Shown here one piece after another: positions 27,072 through 36,103 of a DNA stretch of 64,000 nucleotides. The DNA comes from Alteromonas sp. KC3 (GTDB lineage: Bacteria > Pseudomonadota > Gammaproteobacteria > Enterobacterales > Alteromonadaceae). The position numbers and the translations under genes were made by a program. The notes under the pieces were generated by a model that was not told the DNA's origin, made no database searches, and was given only the letters and a program-made list of their open reading frames with translations. Numbering within the stretch: position 1 is the first letter of the stretch; each line of letters begins with the position of its first letter. Where the stretch lies: positions 2,170,001 through 2,234,000 of the forward strand of contig NZ_AP024235.1 in assembly GCF_016756315.1 (NCBI RefSeq), read 5' to 3'.

Positions 27072-27104
27072 TAAAAAAACGGCTAGCCTATGCTAACCGT
27101 TTTT
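27072..27104. terminator. Bidirectional terminator
   Basis: AACGG-C-TAGC/GCTA-A-CCGTT forms a 9-pair stem with one internal mismatch and a CTAT loop. It is flanked by A7 on the left and T5 on the right, between convergent genes. Confidence 0.8.
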
Positions 27105-27126
27105 CATTTATTCTGCGCTCACCAAT

Positions 27127-27594
27127 TTACATTTGAGATTGTAAGTAGTTTGCAAGACCAATGCGCTTAATTAATCCCAATTGCTGTTCTAGCCAGTGTG
27201 CATGGTCCATCTCTGTGTCGTCTAGCAACACAATAAGCATATCACGCGTTACGTAGTCTTTTTCGGTTTCACATAATGCGATAACTTCACGCAATTTTGC
27301 ATCAACTTCGTACTCAACGCGTAGGTCACTTTCGAGCATCTCTGGCACGTCTTTACCGACCTTAAAGCCAGTGCGTTTGGTCATGTCTGGCGTGCCTTCA
27401 AGAAACAGCATGCGTTCAATCAACTTTGTTGCATGACCGCGCTCATCATCAAATTCATGATCAATTCGCTCGTACAACTTATTGAGACCCCAATCTAAGT
27501 ACATTTGCGAATGAATAAAATATTGATCCATTGCAGCAAGCTCATAAGAGAGTAGCTCGTTTAAGCCGTTAATGATTGCTTGGTTACCTTTCAT
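27127..27594 (-). CDS. bfr: Bacterioferritin subunit with intact ferroxidase centre
   Basis: The 155-residue four-helix ferritin keeps the di-iron ligands: E in SYELAAMDQYF, E and H in DDERGHATKL, E in VEYEVD and E/H in DDTEMDHAHW. The residue corresponding to E. coli heme ligand Met52 is Arg (DER instead of DEM), so this subunit should oxidise iron but not ligate heme. It lies one base after its paralogue, and the two probably form mixed 24-mers. Gene names for the pair vary between species. Confidence 0.94.
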   Translation of the reverse strand: MKGNQAIINGLNELLSYELAAMDQYFIHSQMYLDWGLNKLYERIDHEFDDERGHATKLIERMLFLEGTPDMTKRTGFKVGKDVPEMLESDLRVEYEVDAKLREVIALCETEKDYVTRDMLIVLLDDTEMDHAHWLEQQLGLIKRIGLANYLQSQM

Positions 27595-28070
27595 TAGTCA
27601 TCTCCCATTACTTGCGCTTGTAGGTAGTTTTCAATACCCATTGCATCAATTTGATATTCTTGCGTTTCTATCCAGTCTAAATGCTCTTCTTCATATTCAA
27701 GAATGTCTTCTAGCAGATCGCGAGATACATAATCTTGCTTTTCTTCACATAACGCGATTGCGTCTCTAAGAAGAGGCAACTGTTCTTTTTGGAATCGCGA
27801 ATTGCATGACAACATCTCTAGCGTATCTTCACCAATGTACAGCTTTCCTAATGCCTGCAAATTAGGCAGCCCTTCAAGAAACAAAATTCGTTCGATAAGG
27901 TCATCCGCTTGCTTCATGTCCTTAATCGACTTTTTATAGTTTTTCTCGTTTAATTCTGAAAAACCCCAGTTCTTGAACATGCGCGCGTGCAGAAAGTACT
28001 GATTTATAGAGGTAAGTTCACTTGTCAGTACTTCGTTTAATTTCGCTACAACTTGTTTATCACCTTGCAT
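27594..28070 (-). CDS. bfr: Bacterioferritin subunit with heme-ligand Met but degraded ferroxidase centre
   Basis: The 158-residue paralogue keeps the heme-ligand methionine ([10 protein letters not shown]) but replaces three ferroxidase ligands by alignment with E. coli Bfr: E51 to D and H54 to Q in DMKQ, and E94 to Q in SRFQKEQ. The last pair, EEEHLDW, is retained. It is complementary to the neighbouring subunit, as in two-subunit heme-containing bacterioferritins. It is the first gene of the pair. Confidence 0.93.
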   Translation of the reverse strand: MQGDKQVVAKLNEVLTSELTSINQYFLHARMFKNWGFSELNEKNYKKSIKDMKQADDLIERILFLEGLPNLQALGKLYIGEDTLEMLSCNSRFQKEQLPLLRDAIALCEEKQDYVSRDLLEDILEYEEEHLDWIETQEYQIDAMGIENYLQAQVMGDD

Positions 28071-28203
28071 TGTGTAAACCCTTAGTCATTATTTGCGTTA
28101 AGTCTAGTGCTTAAAATGGCGAATGTCAAAAAAACCATATAAAACATATATTTATAAACGATAACGTTTCTCAATTCATCCATTGTTCGCATTTAGAACT
28201 GCA

Positions 28204-29775
28204 TTACCGTTGCGAATGAGCATAGGCCAAACTTTCCTCTGCAAAGCCGAGACCTGCTTCAGTGAAGAAGTTAAAGACCTTATCCACTCCATTTTCTAAC
28301 AAAGAGGATACTTCGTCTTCGTAGCGTGCAATTGCTGCTACTTTTCCAGTGTAGCCTGCGTTTTTCAATTGGCGTGTAATATTGATAGAGTCTTGAATTG
28401 ATGGCAAGGCAAGTAACACAAGTTGAACATCCTTAATATCTAAATTATCCCAAAGATCGATATCTTCGCCGTCACCACAAATGACATTGAGACCTTCGTC
28501 TGCAAGTTCTTTAATTTTTACTCTATCAGCATCCATGCCCCATACGTTTACATCAGTCAGTTTAGATAAAGCATTGAACGCGCCGCGTCCAACACGTCCC
28601 ATGCCCAGTACCAAAAACTCAGCATTATGTAATGTAGGGTAAATGTCTTCTTTTAAACGTCTGTTTTTCTCAAACCGTTTAATTTTTTCTTTGTAACGAT
28701 GGTATAGAGAGTGTGAGGTGCGATATAAAATACTGGTAATAACAAATGAAATTGATACAGAAAGCGCTATAACAACTAGCCATGTATTGCCCAAAAGCCC
28801 AAGTGACACAGCGAGCGTGCCAACAATAAGGCCAAACTCACTATAATTAGATAGCACTAGACTACTGAGATACGAGGTGCGTCCTCTTAAGCGCAAAGAG
28901 GTAAATAGGCCGAAGAACAGCAATGCTTTAATTGGAATAAGCAAGCAAAACACCAGTGCCATCAACATCATCGTAATGTCGGGCAGTGCTGTCAGACCAA
29001 TAGTTAGGAAAAAGCCGATTAGAAATAGATCTTTGAAACTTAATAGTGACTTAGCGAGTTCCGAGGCTTTTTCATGTTGTGCCAGCATTATTCCGAAAAT
29101 TAGCGCGCCCAAATCACCTTTAATGTTTACCAGTTCAAATAAATGATAACCACCTAACGCCAAGATAAACCCCGTGAGTGGCAGTAATTCACCGTGTCCC
29201 GATTTATTAATCATTTTCTTGATAAGCGGCATGGCAGGAAAGAGTGCAAGTAGCGCTAGGGCCCATACGGTAGGCAACTTGCCTGTAGCAACAACAAGGA
29301 AAACAACTGCAAAAACATCCTGCATGACTAAAATACCAATTGCCAGTCGGCCATGCCTTGTCTTACTTTCTCCGCTTTCCTCAAGTACTTTTACAACGCA
29401 CACCGTACTGCTAAAGCTCAAAGCAAATGCTACTAGTGCTGCGCTTTGCCATGTTAAGCCATCTATGTAACTTGCCGCTAGCGCGCTAACGCCATAAACC
29501 ACGCAGGTAATGACACCTACCCACAACGCAGTGTGTGACACGCTTCCCGCCCACACTTCACGTCGACTAAGGTCGCGAATGTTTAGCTTGAGGCCGATAG
29601 TGAAAAGCATGATGGTGATACCCAAATTTGCAATTTGGGTGAGTTCATCAGTCAGACCATAGCCCGCAAAGTTTAGTAAAAAACCAGCAAGCAAATACCC
29701 TACAAGTGGCGGAATACCAATTAGTTTAACTGTTAGCCCACAAACGAAGGCAAAAAGAAGAAATGCATACTCCAT
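28204..29775 (-). CDS. CPA2-family K+/H+ antiporter with C-terminal RCK (TrkA-N) domain
   Basis: The 523-residue protein has about twelve transmembrane helices of the Na+/H+ exchanger fold (GIPPLVGYLLAGFLLN, NLGITIMLFTIGLKL, FALSFSSTVCVVKVLEESGE). A cytosolic NAD-binding Rossmann domain follows (FLVLGMGRVGRGAFNAL, then the acid VWGMDADRVKIKEL). This is the KefB/YbaL-like layout for ligand-gated potassium efflux. The domain is short and lacks a clear TrkA-C, closer to YbaL-like proteins. It appears monocistronic. Confidence 0.88.
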   Translation of the reverse strand: MEYAFLLFAFVCGLTVKLIGIPPLVGYLLAGFLLNFAGYGLTDELTQIANLGITIMLFTIGLKLNIRDLSRREVWAGSVSHTALWVGVITCVVYGVSALAASYIDGLTWQSAALVAFALSFSSTVCVVKVLEESGESKTRHGRLAIGILVMQDVFAVVFLVVATGKLPTVWALALLALFPAMPLIKKMINKSGHGELLPLTGFILALGGYHLFELVNIKGDLGALIFGIMLAQHEKASELAKSLLSFKDLFLIGFFLTIGLTALPDITMMLMALVFCLLIPIKALLFFGLFTSLRLRGRTSYLSSLVLSNYSEFGLIVGTLAVSLGLLGNTWLVVIALSVSISFVITSILYRTSHSLYHRYKEKIKRFEKNRRLKEDIYPTLHNAEFLVLGMGRVGRGAFNALSKLTDVNVWGMDADRVKIKELADEGLNVICGDGEDIDLWDNLDIKDVQLVLLALPSIQDSINITRQLKNAGYTGKVAAIARYEDEVSSLLENGVDKVFNFFTEAGLGFAEESLAYAHSQR

Positions 29776-30064
29776 GAAAACTCTTTCACTCGCTATCTAT
29801 ATAACATTCATTAACGCACAAGCACTGCAACGTAGCACAAGTACATCATAATTTGAGGAATTACCGTTTAATTAGACTAGCATGTAATGCCAACGTGAGG
29901 CATCTGTTAGTCAGTTTTGAATGGCTAAATTTGGCGCCTCATGGTTATGCGTAACCAGAAAAGGCAGGAAGTGGTGCAAGAATATGGACGTTTCGTTGTA
30001 TAAACAAACTAAAACGTGGCAATTTATGTAAGTATAAGTTACTGCACTTTAATAGGGATATCTT

Positions 30065-31696
30065 ATGCGGACCACCATTTTATCTGTATTGGTCTTACTC
30101 GTTATAGTTAACGTTGTTATTGGTTTCTTGTGGAGTCCAATATGGTGGTTTTTGCTCTTGTCGGCAACGCTTCTGTGCTTTGCAATATATGATGTCTTCC
30201 AAACTAAGCATGCTATTTTAAGAAACTTTCCGCTTATCGGCCGGGTAAGATGGACTGTTGAATCGCTTAGACCTTACATCCAGCAATATATTATTGAAAC
30301 AGACACTGGTGGTGCCCCAATCTCGCGCATGTTTCGGTCAATTGTTTATCAACGTGCTAAGAATAGCCGCGAGACCATTCCATTCGGTACTCAGCTAGAC
30401 ACCTACAAAGACGGATACGAATGGATAGGTCACTCGTTATCAGCCCGTGATATACAAGATATGGAAGCGAACCCCAAAGTCACAGTGGGTGGGCCGTTAT
30501 GTAAAAAGCCCTACAAAGCGAGTGTGTTGAACATTAGTGCAATGAGTTTTGGCAGTTTATCGAAAAACGCTATACAGGCGCTTAATAAAGGTGCTGCAAA
30601 AGGTGGCTTTTATCACAACACCGGAGAGGGCGGTTTAACACCATACCATCTTGAAAATGGTGGCGATATTGTGTGGCAAATCGGTACCGGTTACTTTGGT
30701 TGCCGCAACAAAGACGGTGGTTTTGATAGTGAGCTCTTTAAAGAAAAAGCCGCTTTAGACAACGTTAAAATGATTGAGATAAAGCTGAGCCAAGGTGCAA
30801 AACCAGGTCACGGTGGTATTCTTCCCGCACACAAAAACACGCCAGAGATTGCGAAAATCAGAGGCGTTGAACCAGGTACGCAAGTCGACTCTCCACCTAG
30901 ACACAAAGCATTTTCTACACCTATTGAAATGATTGATTTTATCACACAACTAAGAGAGCTCAGTGGCTACAAGCCCATAGGTATAAAACTCGCTTTAGGA
31001 CGCAAAAGTGAATTCATTGCGATGTGTAAGGCAATGGTTGAAAAAGGTGTTACACCAGATTTTATTACCGTTGATGGAGGCGAGGGTGGTACTGGAGCGG
31101 CACCACTTGAGTATACTAATTCTATAGGTTTTCCCCTTCGTGAAGCGCTGGCGTTCGTTGATGATTGTCTGACTGGCTTCGCAATAAGAGATCAAATAAA
31201 AATCATCGCATCAGGTAAGATAATTACAGCTTTTCAATTAGCAAAGAACCTGAGCTTAGGTGCTGATATATGCAATAGTGCTAGGGGGATGATGTTGGCC
31301 TTAGGGTGCGTTCAGTCTTTATCGTGCAACACTAACAAATGCCCAACAGGCGTTGCTACGCAAGATCCAAAACTTGCAGCCGGTTTGAATGTACAAGACA
31401 AATATGAGCGAGTTTATCGCTTCCATAAAAAAACCGTTCACGCGCTAATGGATATATTATCTTCTACTGGTCATATAAAAACGAGCGAGTTAAATCGTAC
31501 ACACATATTTCGTCGGGTAGACCAGAGTTGCATTGCGCGTTATGACGAAATATTTCCATTGGTAAAAACGGGAAGCTTCTTAACTGACGACATACCAGAA
31601 CGCTTTAAACTGCATTTTAATGAGGCGAACTCTAATAGTTTTATGCCATGTAGCCAACTTGCGCAAATTGAAGAAGAAACAAAAGCGGTGTCCTAA
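30065..31696 (+). CDS. FMN-binding glutamate synthase family protein (GltB-like, membrane-anchored)
   Basis: The 543-residue protein has two N-terminal hydrophobic segments (ILSVLVLLVIVNVVIGFLW, WFLLLSATLLCFAIYD) followed by a GltB-type FMN barrel. Motifs include SAMSFGSLSKNAIQALNKGA, GEGGLTPYHL, TVDGGEGGTGAAPLEY and the cysteine region SCNTNKCPTGVATQ of the Fe-S site. It lacks the glutaminase and GXGXG domains of full glutamate synthase. Relatives such as YerD have no settled reaction. The 289 bases upstream contain no other gene that I can support. Confidence 0.88.
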   Translation: MRTTILSVLVLLVIVNVVIGFLWSPIWWFLLLSATLLCFAIYDVFQTKHAILRNFPLIGRVRWTVESLRPYIQQYIIETDTGGAPISRMFRSIVYQRAKNSRETIPFGTQLDTYKDGYEWIGHSLSARDIQDMEANPKVTVGGPLCKKPYKASVLNISAMSFGSLSKNAIQALNKGAAKGGFYHNTGEGGLTPYHLENGGDIVWQIGTGYFGCRNKDGGFDSELFKEKAALDNVKMIEIKLSQGAKPGHGGILPAHKNTPEIAKIRGVEPGTQVDSPPRHKAFSTPIEMIDFITQLRELSGYKPIGIKLALGRKSEFIAMCKAMVEKGVTPDFITVDGGEGGTGAAPLEYTNSIGFPLREALAFVDDCLTGFAIRDQIKIIASGKIITAFQLAKNLSLGADICNSARGMMLALGCVQSLSCNTNKCPTGVATQDPKLAAGLNVQDKYERVYRFHKKTVHALMDILSSTGHIKTSELNRTHIFRRVDQSCIARYDEIFPLVKTGSFLTDDIPERFKLHFNEANSNSFMPCSQLAQIEEETKAVS

Positions 31697-31711
31697 GACA
31701 CCGCTAGTTTT
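31684..31711 (+). terminator. Terminator overlapping the stop of the GltB-like gene
   Basis: AGCGGTGTC-CTAA-GACACCGCT is a perfect 9-bp stem with a 4-base loop, followed by AGTTTTC. The loop contains the gene's own stop codon. It separates two convergent genes. Confidence 0.8.
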
Positions 31712-31724
31712 CAAGCTTTATGTA

Positions 31725-32198
31725 CTATTCAGCTTTGTCTGGTATACGGAGTTGGTAAAGGCGGTAGTCACTGGTACGGTATGGCGTTACTTTGTATTTA
31801 GGTTGCAAATACGCGACTAAATCAATAAGTTCTGTCACCGTTAATTCGTCATTGACAATCCTCATGAATGACACTCCGTCTTCACTCGTAAAACTAGCAG
31901 GCTGGCGAGGGGTAAGCTTATGCGAAGGGTTAATAATACTTGTTACTAGTTCAGCATAAGTCTTAATTCTTCCACTGCTGCCACCTAATGGTATAGGCTT
32001 AACTAACAAGTATGTCGCGTCATCCCGCTCTTTTTCACCCGCTATTCTATGGCAATCTTGGCATTGGTATTTTTTAAATACCTCAAAACCTTTTTCCATA
32101 TCCCCTTCAGGTAAACTAAAACCTCGGGGCGAGTCCGCGCCTTGTTCACAGGCCGTCAAAAACATAGTGATGCATAGGATTGTTATCATTTTATACAT
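31725..32198 (-). CDS. c-type cytochrome lipoprotein
   Basis: The 157-residue protein has a lipoprotein signal ending in FLTACEQG, so the mature protein should be lipidated. A single heme c site, CQDCHR, is followed by a candidate distal methionine in GVSFMRIVND. It looks like a small class I cytochrome c that could feed an oxidase or another periplasmic reductase. The ATG at 32198 gives a normal signal peptide; an upstream in-frame start at 32210 is possible. No operon partner is present. Confidence 0.87.
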   Translation of the reverse strand: MYKMITILCITMFLTACEQGADSPRGFSLPEGDMEKGFEVFKKYQCQDCHRIAGEKERDDATYLLVKPIPLGGSSGRIKTYAELVTSIINPSHKLTPRQPASFTSEDGVSFMRIVNDELTVTELIDLVAYLQPKYKVTPYRTSDYRLYQLRIPDKAE

Positions 32199-32339
32199 GT
32201 TATCCCTCATTACGTGCTGTTTAATTGTTTCTTAATTATGACGTAAAAAATCGGCGAGATATTGACCTAGCGCAACAATAGCCTCTGAATCCTTAACTAT
32301 AGTATTTATGTACAAATTGAACCTAAAAAGGGGAATGTG

Positions 32340-32762
32340 ATGCAAGGATATGAAACTATCTTAGTTCCGGTTGATGTTTACTCAGACTACGACCTTGTTG
32401 TTCAAAAGGCACTTGCAATAGCGGGCAATAGTCACAAAATACATTTACTGTACGTCGCTTATCCGCAAAGTACCATGGAACCCTATGGCCTTTTTTTGGA
32501 ACGTGATTTCTCAGAAGAGGTCAGAGAGCAGGCCTTGCGCGAGCTAAAAGATATCGCACAGCGACACGACATTCCCTATACCCACGTAAATGTAGAAATA
32601 GGTAATCCGTCAGATGAAATTCATCATATGGCAGAAAAAATTGGTGCAGACCTTATCGTTGTGGGAACTCACGGTCAAAGCGGTTTACGCTTGTTGCTTG
32701 GTTCGACGGCAAACGCAGTATTACATGGTGTTAAAACGGACGTTTTGGCTGTAAAGGTATAA
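32340..32762 (+). CDS. Universal stress protein (UspA family, ATP-binding type)
   Basis: The 140-residue single-domain Usp begins YETILVPVDVYSDYDLVVQKAL. It carries the ATP-binding pattern VVGTHGQSGLRLLLGSTANAVLH (G-x2-G-x9-G-S/T), so it belongs to the nucleotide-binding branch. AAAAGGGGAA precedes the ATG at 32340; a GTG three bases earlier is less likely. Confidence 0.92.
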   Translation: MQGYETILVPVDVYSDYDLVVQKALAIAGNSHKIHLLYVAYPQSTMEPYGLFLERDFSEEVREQALRELKDIAQRHDIPYTHVNVEIGNPSDEIHHMAEKIGADLIVVGTHGQSGLRLLLGSTANAVLHGVKTDVLAVKV

Positions 32763-32915
32763 TAACGTTAATGGTTTAAAACGCTCTGCTTAGTTTTTAT
32801 AAATATATGAAAGCTATCGTTGTTTTAGACTTTTGGTAACGTGATTGTCATCTTAATAAGATAGCGTGAACAGTTATTCTATAAATGTAATTCTAGAGAT
32901 GGAACTAGGAATACA

Positions 32916-33284
32916 ATGATAACGAAACGCACTGGTTTTTCACGTTTGCTTTTTGCAACGTATTATTCGATGAAAGGTTTAAAAGCTGCATTTAAAAGTG
33001 AAGCTGCTGTTAGACAAGAACTGGTAGCAATGGTGATTTTAGTACCAGTCGCATTCTATTTAGATGTTACTCATGTAGAGCGCATACTCCTTGTTATGTC
33101 GTTATTTATAGTGCTTATCACAGAGTTGCTTAATACCGCGGTAGAAAAGTTATGTGACCACGTGAGTACAGATATTCACGTATTAATAGGCCGAGCCAAA
33201 GATATTGGCTCGGCTGCAGTATTCGTAAGTCTGACACTGGCAATCTTTACGTGGTGTTTAATACTACTGCCTCGATTTAGCTAG
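32916..33284 (+). CDS. dgkA: Diacylglycerol kinase (integral membrane)
   Basis: This 122-residue enzyme recycles diacylglycerol to phosphatidic acid at the inner membrane. Family features are KGLKAAFKSEAAVRQE at the amphipathic N-terminus, the signature ITELLNTAVEKLCDH with the catalytic Glu, and AKDIGSAAVFVSL before the last helix. The 3' end overlaps the convergent gene to its right by 4 bases. Confidence 0.95.
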   Translation: MITKRTGFSRLLFATYYSMKGLKAAFKSEAAVRQELVAMVILVPVAFYLDVTHVERILLVMSLFIVLITELLNTAVEKLCDHVSTDIHVLIGRAKDIGSAAVFVSLTLAIFTWCLILLPRFS

Positions 33285-33646
33285 AGTGCTACTATTTTAT
33301 CGCAGCAACTCTCTACCAGGGTACGCAGCGAACTATCGAGGTTTTTTAGGTGAGAAAAATGCAACGCGGTCTCACCACCGTTATTTATATCATTTATGGT
33401 AAAAACGACGTCGTCTTCTCGTGAAGTTACCGTTATACGCGCTCCGTTATTTCTATCTTCGCTGATATCATCTTGAACGTAAGGCACGTGAATATACAAT
33501 GGTTCATTATGACTGTTTAAATAGGTTATCGCTGCTTCCTTGCTTGTGAATGGATCTTGTTTTTCAGGTTGTAATTGCCAATGTGACGAGGGAACAATCA
33601 TCTCTGCCAATAACTTGCCGTGTTTAGGTTCAATTCCACTACTCAT
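33281..33646 (-). CDS. Hypothetical cytosolic protein
   Basis: The 121-residue protein has no signal peptide or membrane segment and matches no family I know. It is acidic and hydrophilic with a likely alpha/beta C-terminal half (ARITVTSREDDVVFTINDIN, then LDSSLRTLVESCCDKIVAL). A possible ribosome-binding site (AGGAGT) precedes the ATG. It converges on dgkA with a 4-base overlap. Coding potential rests on the intact frame and ribosome-binding site alone. Confidence 0.6.
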   Translation of the reverse strand: MSSGIEPKHGKLLAEMIVPSSHWQLQPEKQDPFTSKEAAITYLNSHNEPLYIHVPYVQDDISEDRNNGARITVTSREDDVVFTINDINNGGETALHFSHLKNLDSSLRTLVESCCDKIVAL

Positions 33647-33752
33647 TAAAAACTCCTGTAATCTCTTTTTGCTTAACTGTGATATATACGGGGCATCTTC
33701 GTTTTAAGTTCGACTCAGTACAGCGAACAAAAACTAAATTTAAAGGGAACTC

Positions 33753-33827
33753 ATGAATAGAGCAGGGGACATGACCATTTTGAAGATAGTTATTAACCCA
33801 AATCATGTTCAAAAAAAACTTTTATAA
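33753..33827 (+). CDS. Possible 24-residue small ORF
   Basis: A short frame beginning MNRAGDMTILKIVINPNHV and ending KKLL follows a good AAAGGGA ribosome-binding site at 7 bases. It lies next to the recombinase region. I know no homologue; the length makes chance likely. Confidence 0.2.
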   Translation: MNRAGDMTILKIVINPNHVQKKLL

Positions 33828-33839
33828 GTTACGCGTAAC
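33828..33839. repeat. 12-bp perfect palindrome GTTACGCGTAAC
   Basis: A perfect self-complementary 12-mer lies 31 bases beyond the 3' end of the tyrosine recombinase gene. It could be a binding or crossover site but could also be chance. Confidence 0.3.
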
Positions 33840-33870
33840 GCATCTGAAATGGGTTATGGAATTGATTATA

Positions 33871-34959
33871 TTACCTTTTTCTTTTTTTAGATAACTTTGC
33901 CATACCGCCACGTTTAACATTAGCTTGTCGCGTATAATGACCTGGCATTTCAGGAGAGTTCCAACCTCCAGCAAGCTGTAGTTCGGGAAGTGACGCTCCA
34001 TCTTCGGCTAACGAAACAGCACCTCCGACGCGGCCACTGTGTGGTGTAATGTTTTCAGAGATGTTGGCGCGTACAGCAATTCGTTTCCAAATTCGATAGA
34101 CACTAGAATAATTAAGCACATTTGCTCGATGAGAAGGTACGTGCTCATCAAAAGGAAGTAATGCGGTCTTATGATTATTTACACGTCTAAACAAGATACC
34201 TTTTCTTAAGCTCCTTGTATCACTACTATGACGTGGAAGCTTGCTACTAGGGTCTGTGTTTGCTTCTGTAATATACTCATTGACCATTGTTAACGTGCTA
34301 GACGATATAAAACGATATTGACCTTGACCACTTTGATCACTCTTAGACGTAATTATCAACACTGTATTATTACGCGCAGAAATATCCTCGAGTCGAACTC
34401 TTACCAACTCATCGGCCCGTAACAACGCGTCAAACATCATGTTAATGATTGCCAGGTCTCGGAGTTCAAGTAAAGAGTCCGGAATAACGACATTGTTGAT
34501 GTGTTCTACCATATCAATTGTTAGCGGGACGGCCTGTTGATGTGACATTCTATACTTTTGGTTCTCAATGAGTGAGAGCCTTATGAAGTCTCTAAGATAA
34601 ACCGATCGTATGATGGGATTAGGTAAGTTGGCTATTCCCATAAATTTACTGAGGGCAGAAAGTCTACGTTTTATCGTTCGATAGGCGAGTGGTGATTCAC
34701 ACAGCGTGCTTACGTAACTCTTAATACAATACTCATTGCTATTAAAGTCATTCGTTAAACCTGGTAAGCCTTGTTGTGAGCAGTAAAGTGAAAACTCATT
34801 GTAATCGCTGATGTAAGCTCTTTGTGTGTTAAAAGGAAGCTTTGAAAAGATATCTCTATAATAGTCACTCACTTTAGCGTTTTGATTGCTAACTGCTTGC
34901 GAATTTAATGCACCTTGAACGTGGTTGGCTAATAGATTATAAATCGGTTTCTCTGACAT
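33871..34959 (-). CDS. Tyrosine recombinase / integrase
   Basis: The 362-residue protein has an N-terminal SAM-like core-binding region (TQRAYISDYNEFSLYCSQ, residues ~45-120) and a complete C-terminal catalytic domain. The active-site set is visible: Arg in DALLRADELVRVRLEDI, Lys in ITSKSDQSGQ, H-x-x-R in TPHSGRVGGA, Trp in AGGWNSPEM and the nucleophile Tyr in HYTRQANV. No tRNA or phage module lies beside it, and the three tRNAs are 27 kb away. It could be a solitary integrase, an integrated-element remnant, or the enzyme acting on the inverted repeats upstream. It is not XerC or XerD by length or context. Confidence 0.9.
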   Translation of the reverse strand: MSEKPIYNLLANHVQGALNSQAVSNQNAKVSDYYRDIFSKLPFNTQRAYISDYNEFSLYCSQQGLPGLTNDFNSNEYCIKSYVSTLCESPLAYRTIKRRLSALSKFMGIANLPNPIIRSVYLRDFIRLSLIENQKYRMSHQQAVPLTIDMVEHINNVVIPDSLLELRDLAIINMMFDALLRADELVRVRLEDISARNNTVLIITSKSDQSGQGQYRFISSSTLTMVNEYITEANTDPSSKLPRHSSDTRSLRKGILFRRVNNHKTALLPFDEHVPSHRANVLNYSSVYRIWKRIAVRANISENITPHSGRVGGAVSLAEDGASLPELQLAGGWNSPEMPGHYTRQANVKRGGMAKLSKKRKR

Positions 34960-34997
34960 TGGTGTAAATGCAGCTATATTATTGTTTTTAAGGCATA

Positions 34998-35031
34998 TTC
35001 ACGCATGATAACTGTAATTATCATGCGTGAA
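34998..35031. repeat. Perfect 14-bp inverted repeat upstream of the recombinase
   Basis: TTCACGCATGATAA (34998-35011) and TTATCATGCGTGAA (35018-35031) are exact reverse complements with a 6-base spacer. It lies 39-72 bases before the recombinase ATG, where an operator or a regulator/recombinase binding site would be. A second palindrome, CAGGTATTAACCTG, follows at 35068-35081. Confidence 0.6.
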
Positions 35032-35205
35032 CGGTCAAAAGACTGGTACTTAACGTCTAAAAGATTTCAGGTATTAACCTGATTGCGCATACTAGCACAA
35101 AAACTGTTTATATATACAGTGCTGACGTGTTATGGCAACCAAAACCAATAGAATGTATACCTTTCCACTATATAAATCGTGATAATTGAACGAATATTTA
35201 TACTA

Positions 35206-35264
35206 ACGCTACGTAAAATCTGCAGGATACAGCTGCTCAATTCTATTCAGATTTTACGTAGCGT
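35206..35264. repeat. Paired inverted repeat A with 17-bp arms
   Basis: ACGCTACGTAAAATCTG (35206-35222) is perfectly complementary to 35248-35264, with a 25-base spacer. The arm core CTACGTAAAATCTG recurs in pair B at 36104-36172. Confidence 0.85.
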
Positions 35265-35944
35265 CGCCTAATAATTGACCACTAAAAACATCAACAAATA
35301 TTAAAATTTTCACAACCTAGCTCACACGTGTTTAAGCTCGTATCTTTGTTCAAAGAGTTAGTAGATAGGCACAACGGGATAAATGGAGTTAGATGAGTTT
35401 GCTGGGGGTGTAAGTAGCTGGGTTATGCTAGATAAAAATAGCTAGAAAATCGCTAAGGTGTTAAATGATTTAAAATTACTAAGTTAAATAAAGTAAGCTA
35501 ACAATACTTTAGTTTTCTAATTGGCTGTTAGACAAAATATCTAAAAGCTATCATTTTAATGAGAACCACATCAGTTAATTAGTTTAAGTAAGCCTTTTGT
35601 GTAAAGCTGAATTTATTAACTCCAATCCTTATTAATTGCGGTAAAACATTAAACTGCTTTGATTAAATAGCGCTTGAAATAAATAATTTAAATATAATTG
35701 CACATCGAATTAGCATCTAATTTTTATCCGGTTAATCCAACATCAATCAACATATATGGAAAATAACATTCTAATTTTCATTTCTGAATAGCATCCTTAA
35801 TAAAGACGCTTTTTAAAAAACTAAGAGAGCAAAAGGGACGTTAATTTAAAGAGCAATAATACACTCTCTATCCAGTTACTTTGATATCTTATTTAACATA
35901 ATATACATTATGCGTAATTAAGTATGTGGAAGATTAGGGGGCTG

Positions 35945-36046
35945 ATGTCACTCTATTCGGTTGGTTTGTTGGCTGTGATTGCTTACAGACCTTTTGGCAT
36001 GACAGCGTTGTTGGTATACAGGCCTGTGTGTGAACTTTATGCTTAA
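35945..36046 (+). CDS. Possible 33-residue small ORF
   Basis: A frame starting MSLYSVGLLAVIAYRPFGM and ending PVCELYA stands out as slightly more GC-rich than the surrounding AT-rich DNA. There is no strong ribosome-binding site and I know no function. It may instead be part of a dispersed repeat. Confidence 0.2.
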   Translation: MSLYSVGLLAVIAYRPFGMTALLVYRPVCELYA

Positions 36047-36103
36047 AGCTGTGTTTTTAATTTAAAGTGGCTCAGATGATTTGATTTAGGCGTATTAAAT
36101 TTA

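Noticed and set aside
29941..30003. 20-codon ORF upstream of the GltB-like gene
   Set aside because: There is no ribosome-binding site and no recognisable sequence. It is within chance expectation.
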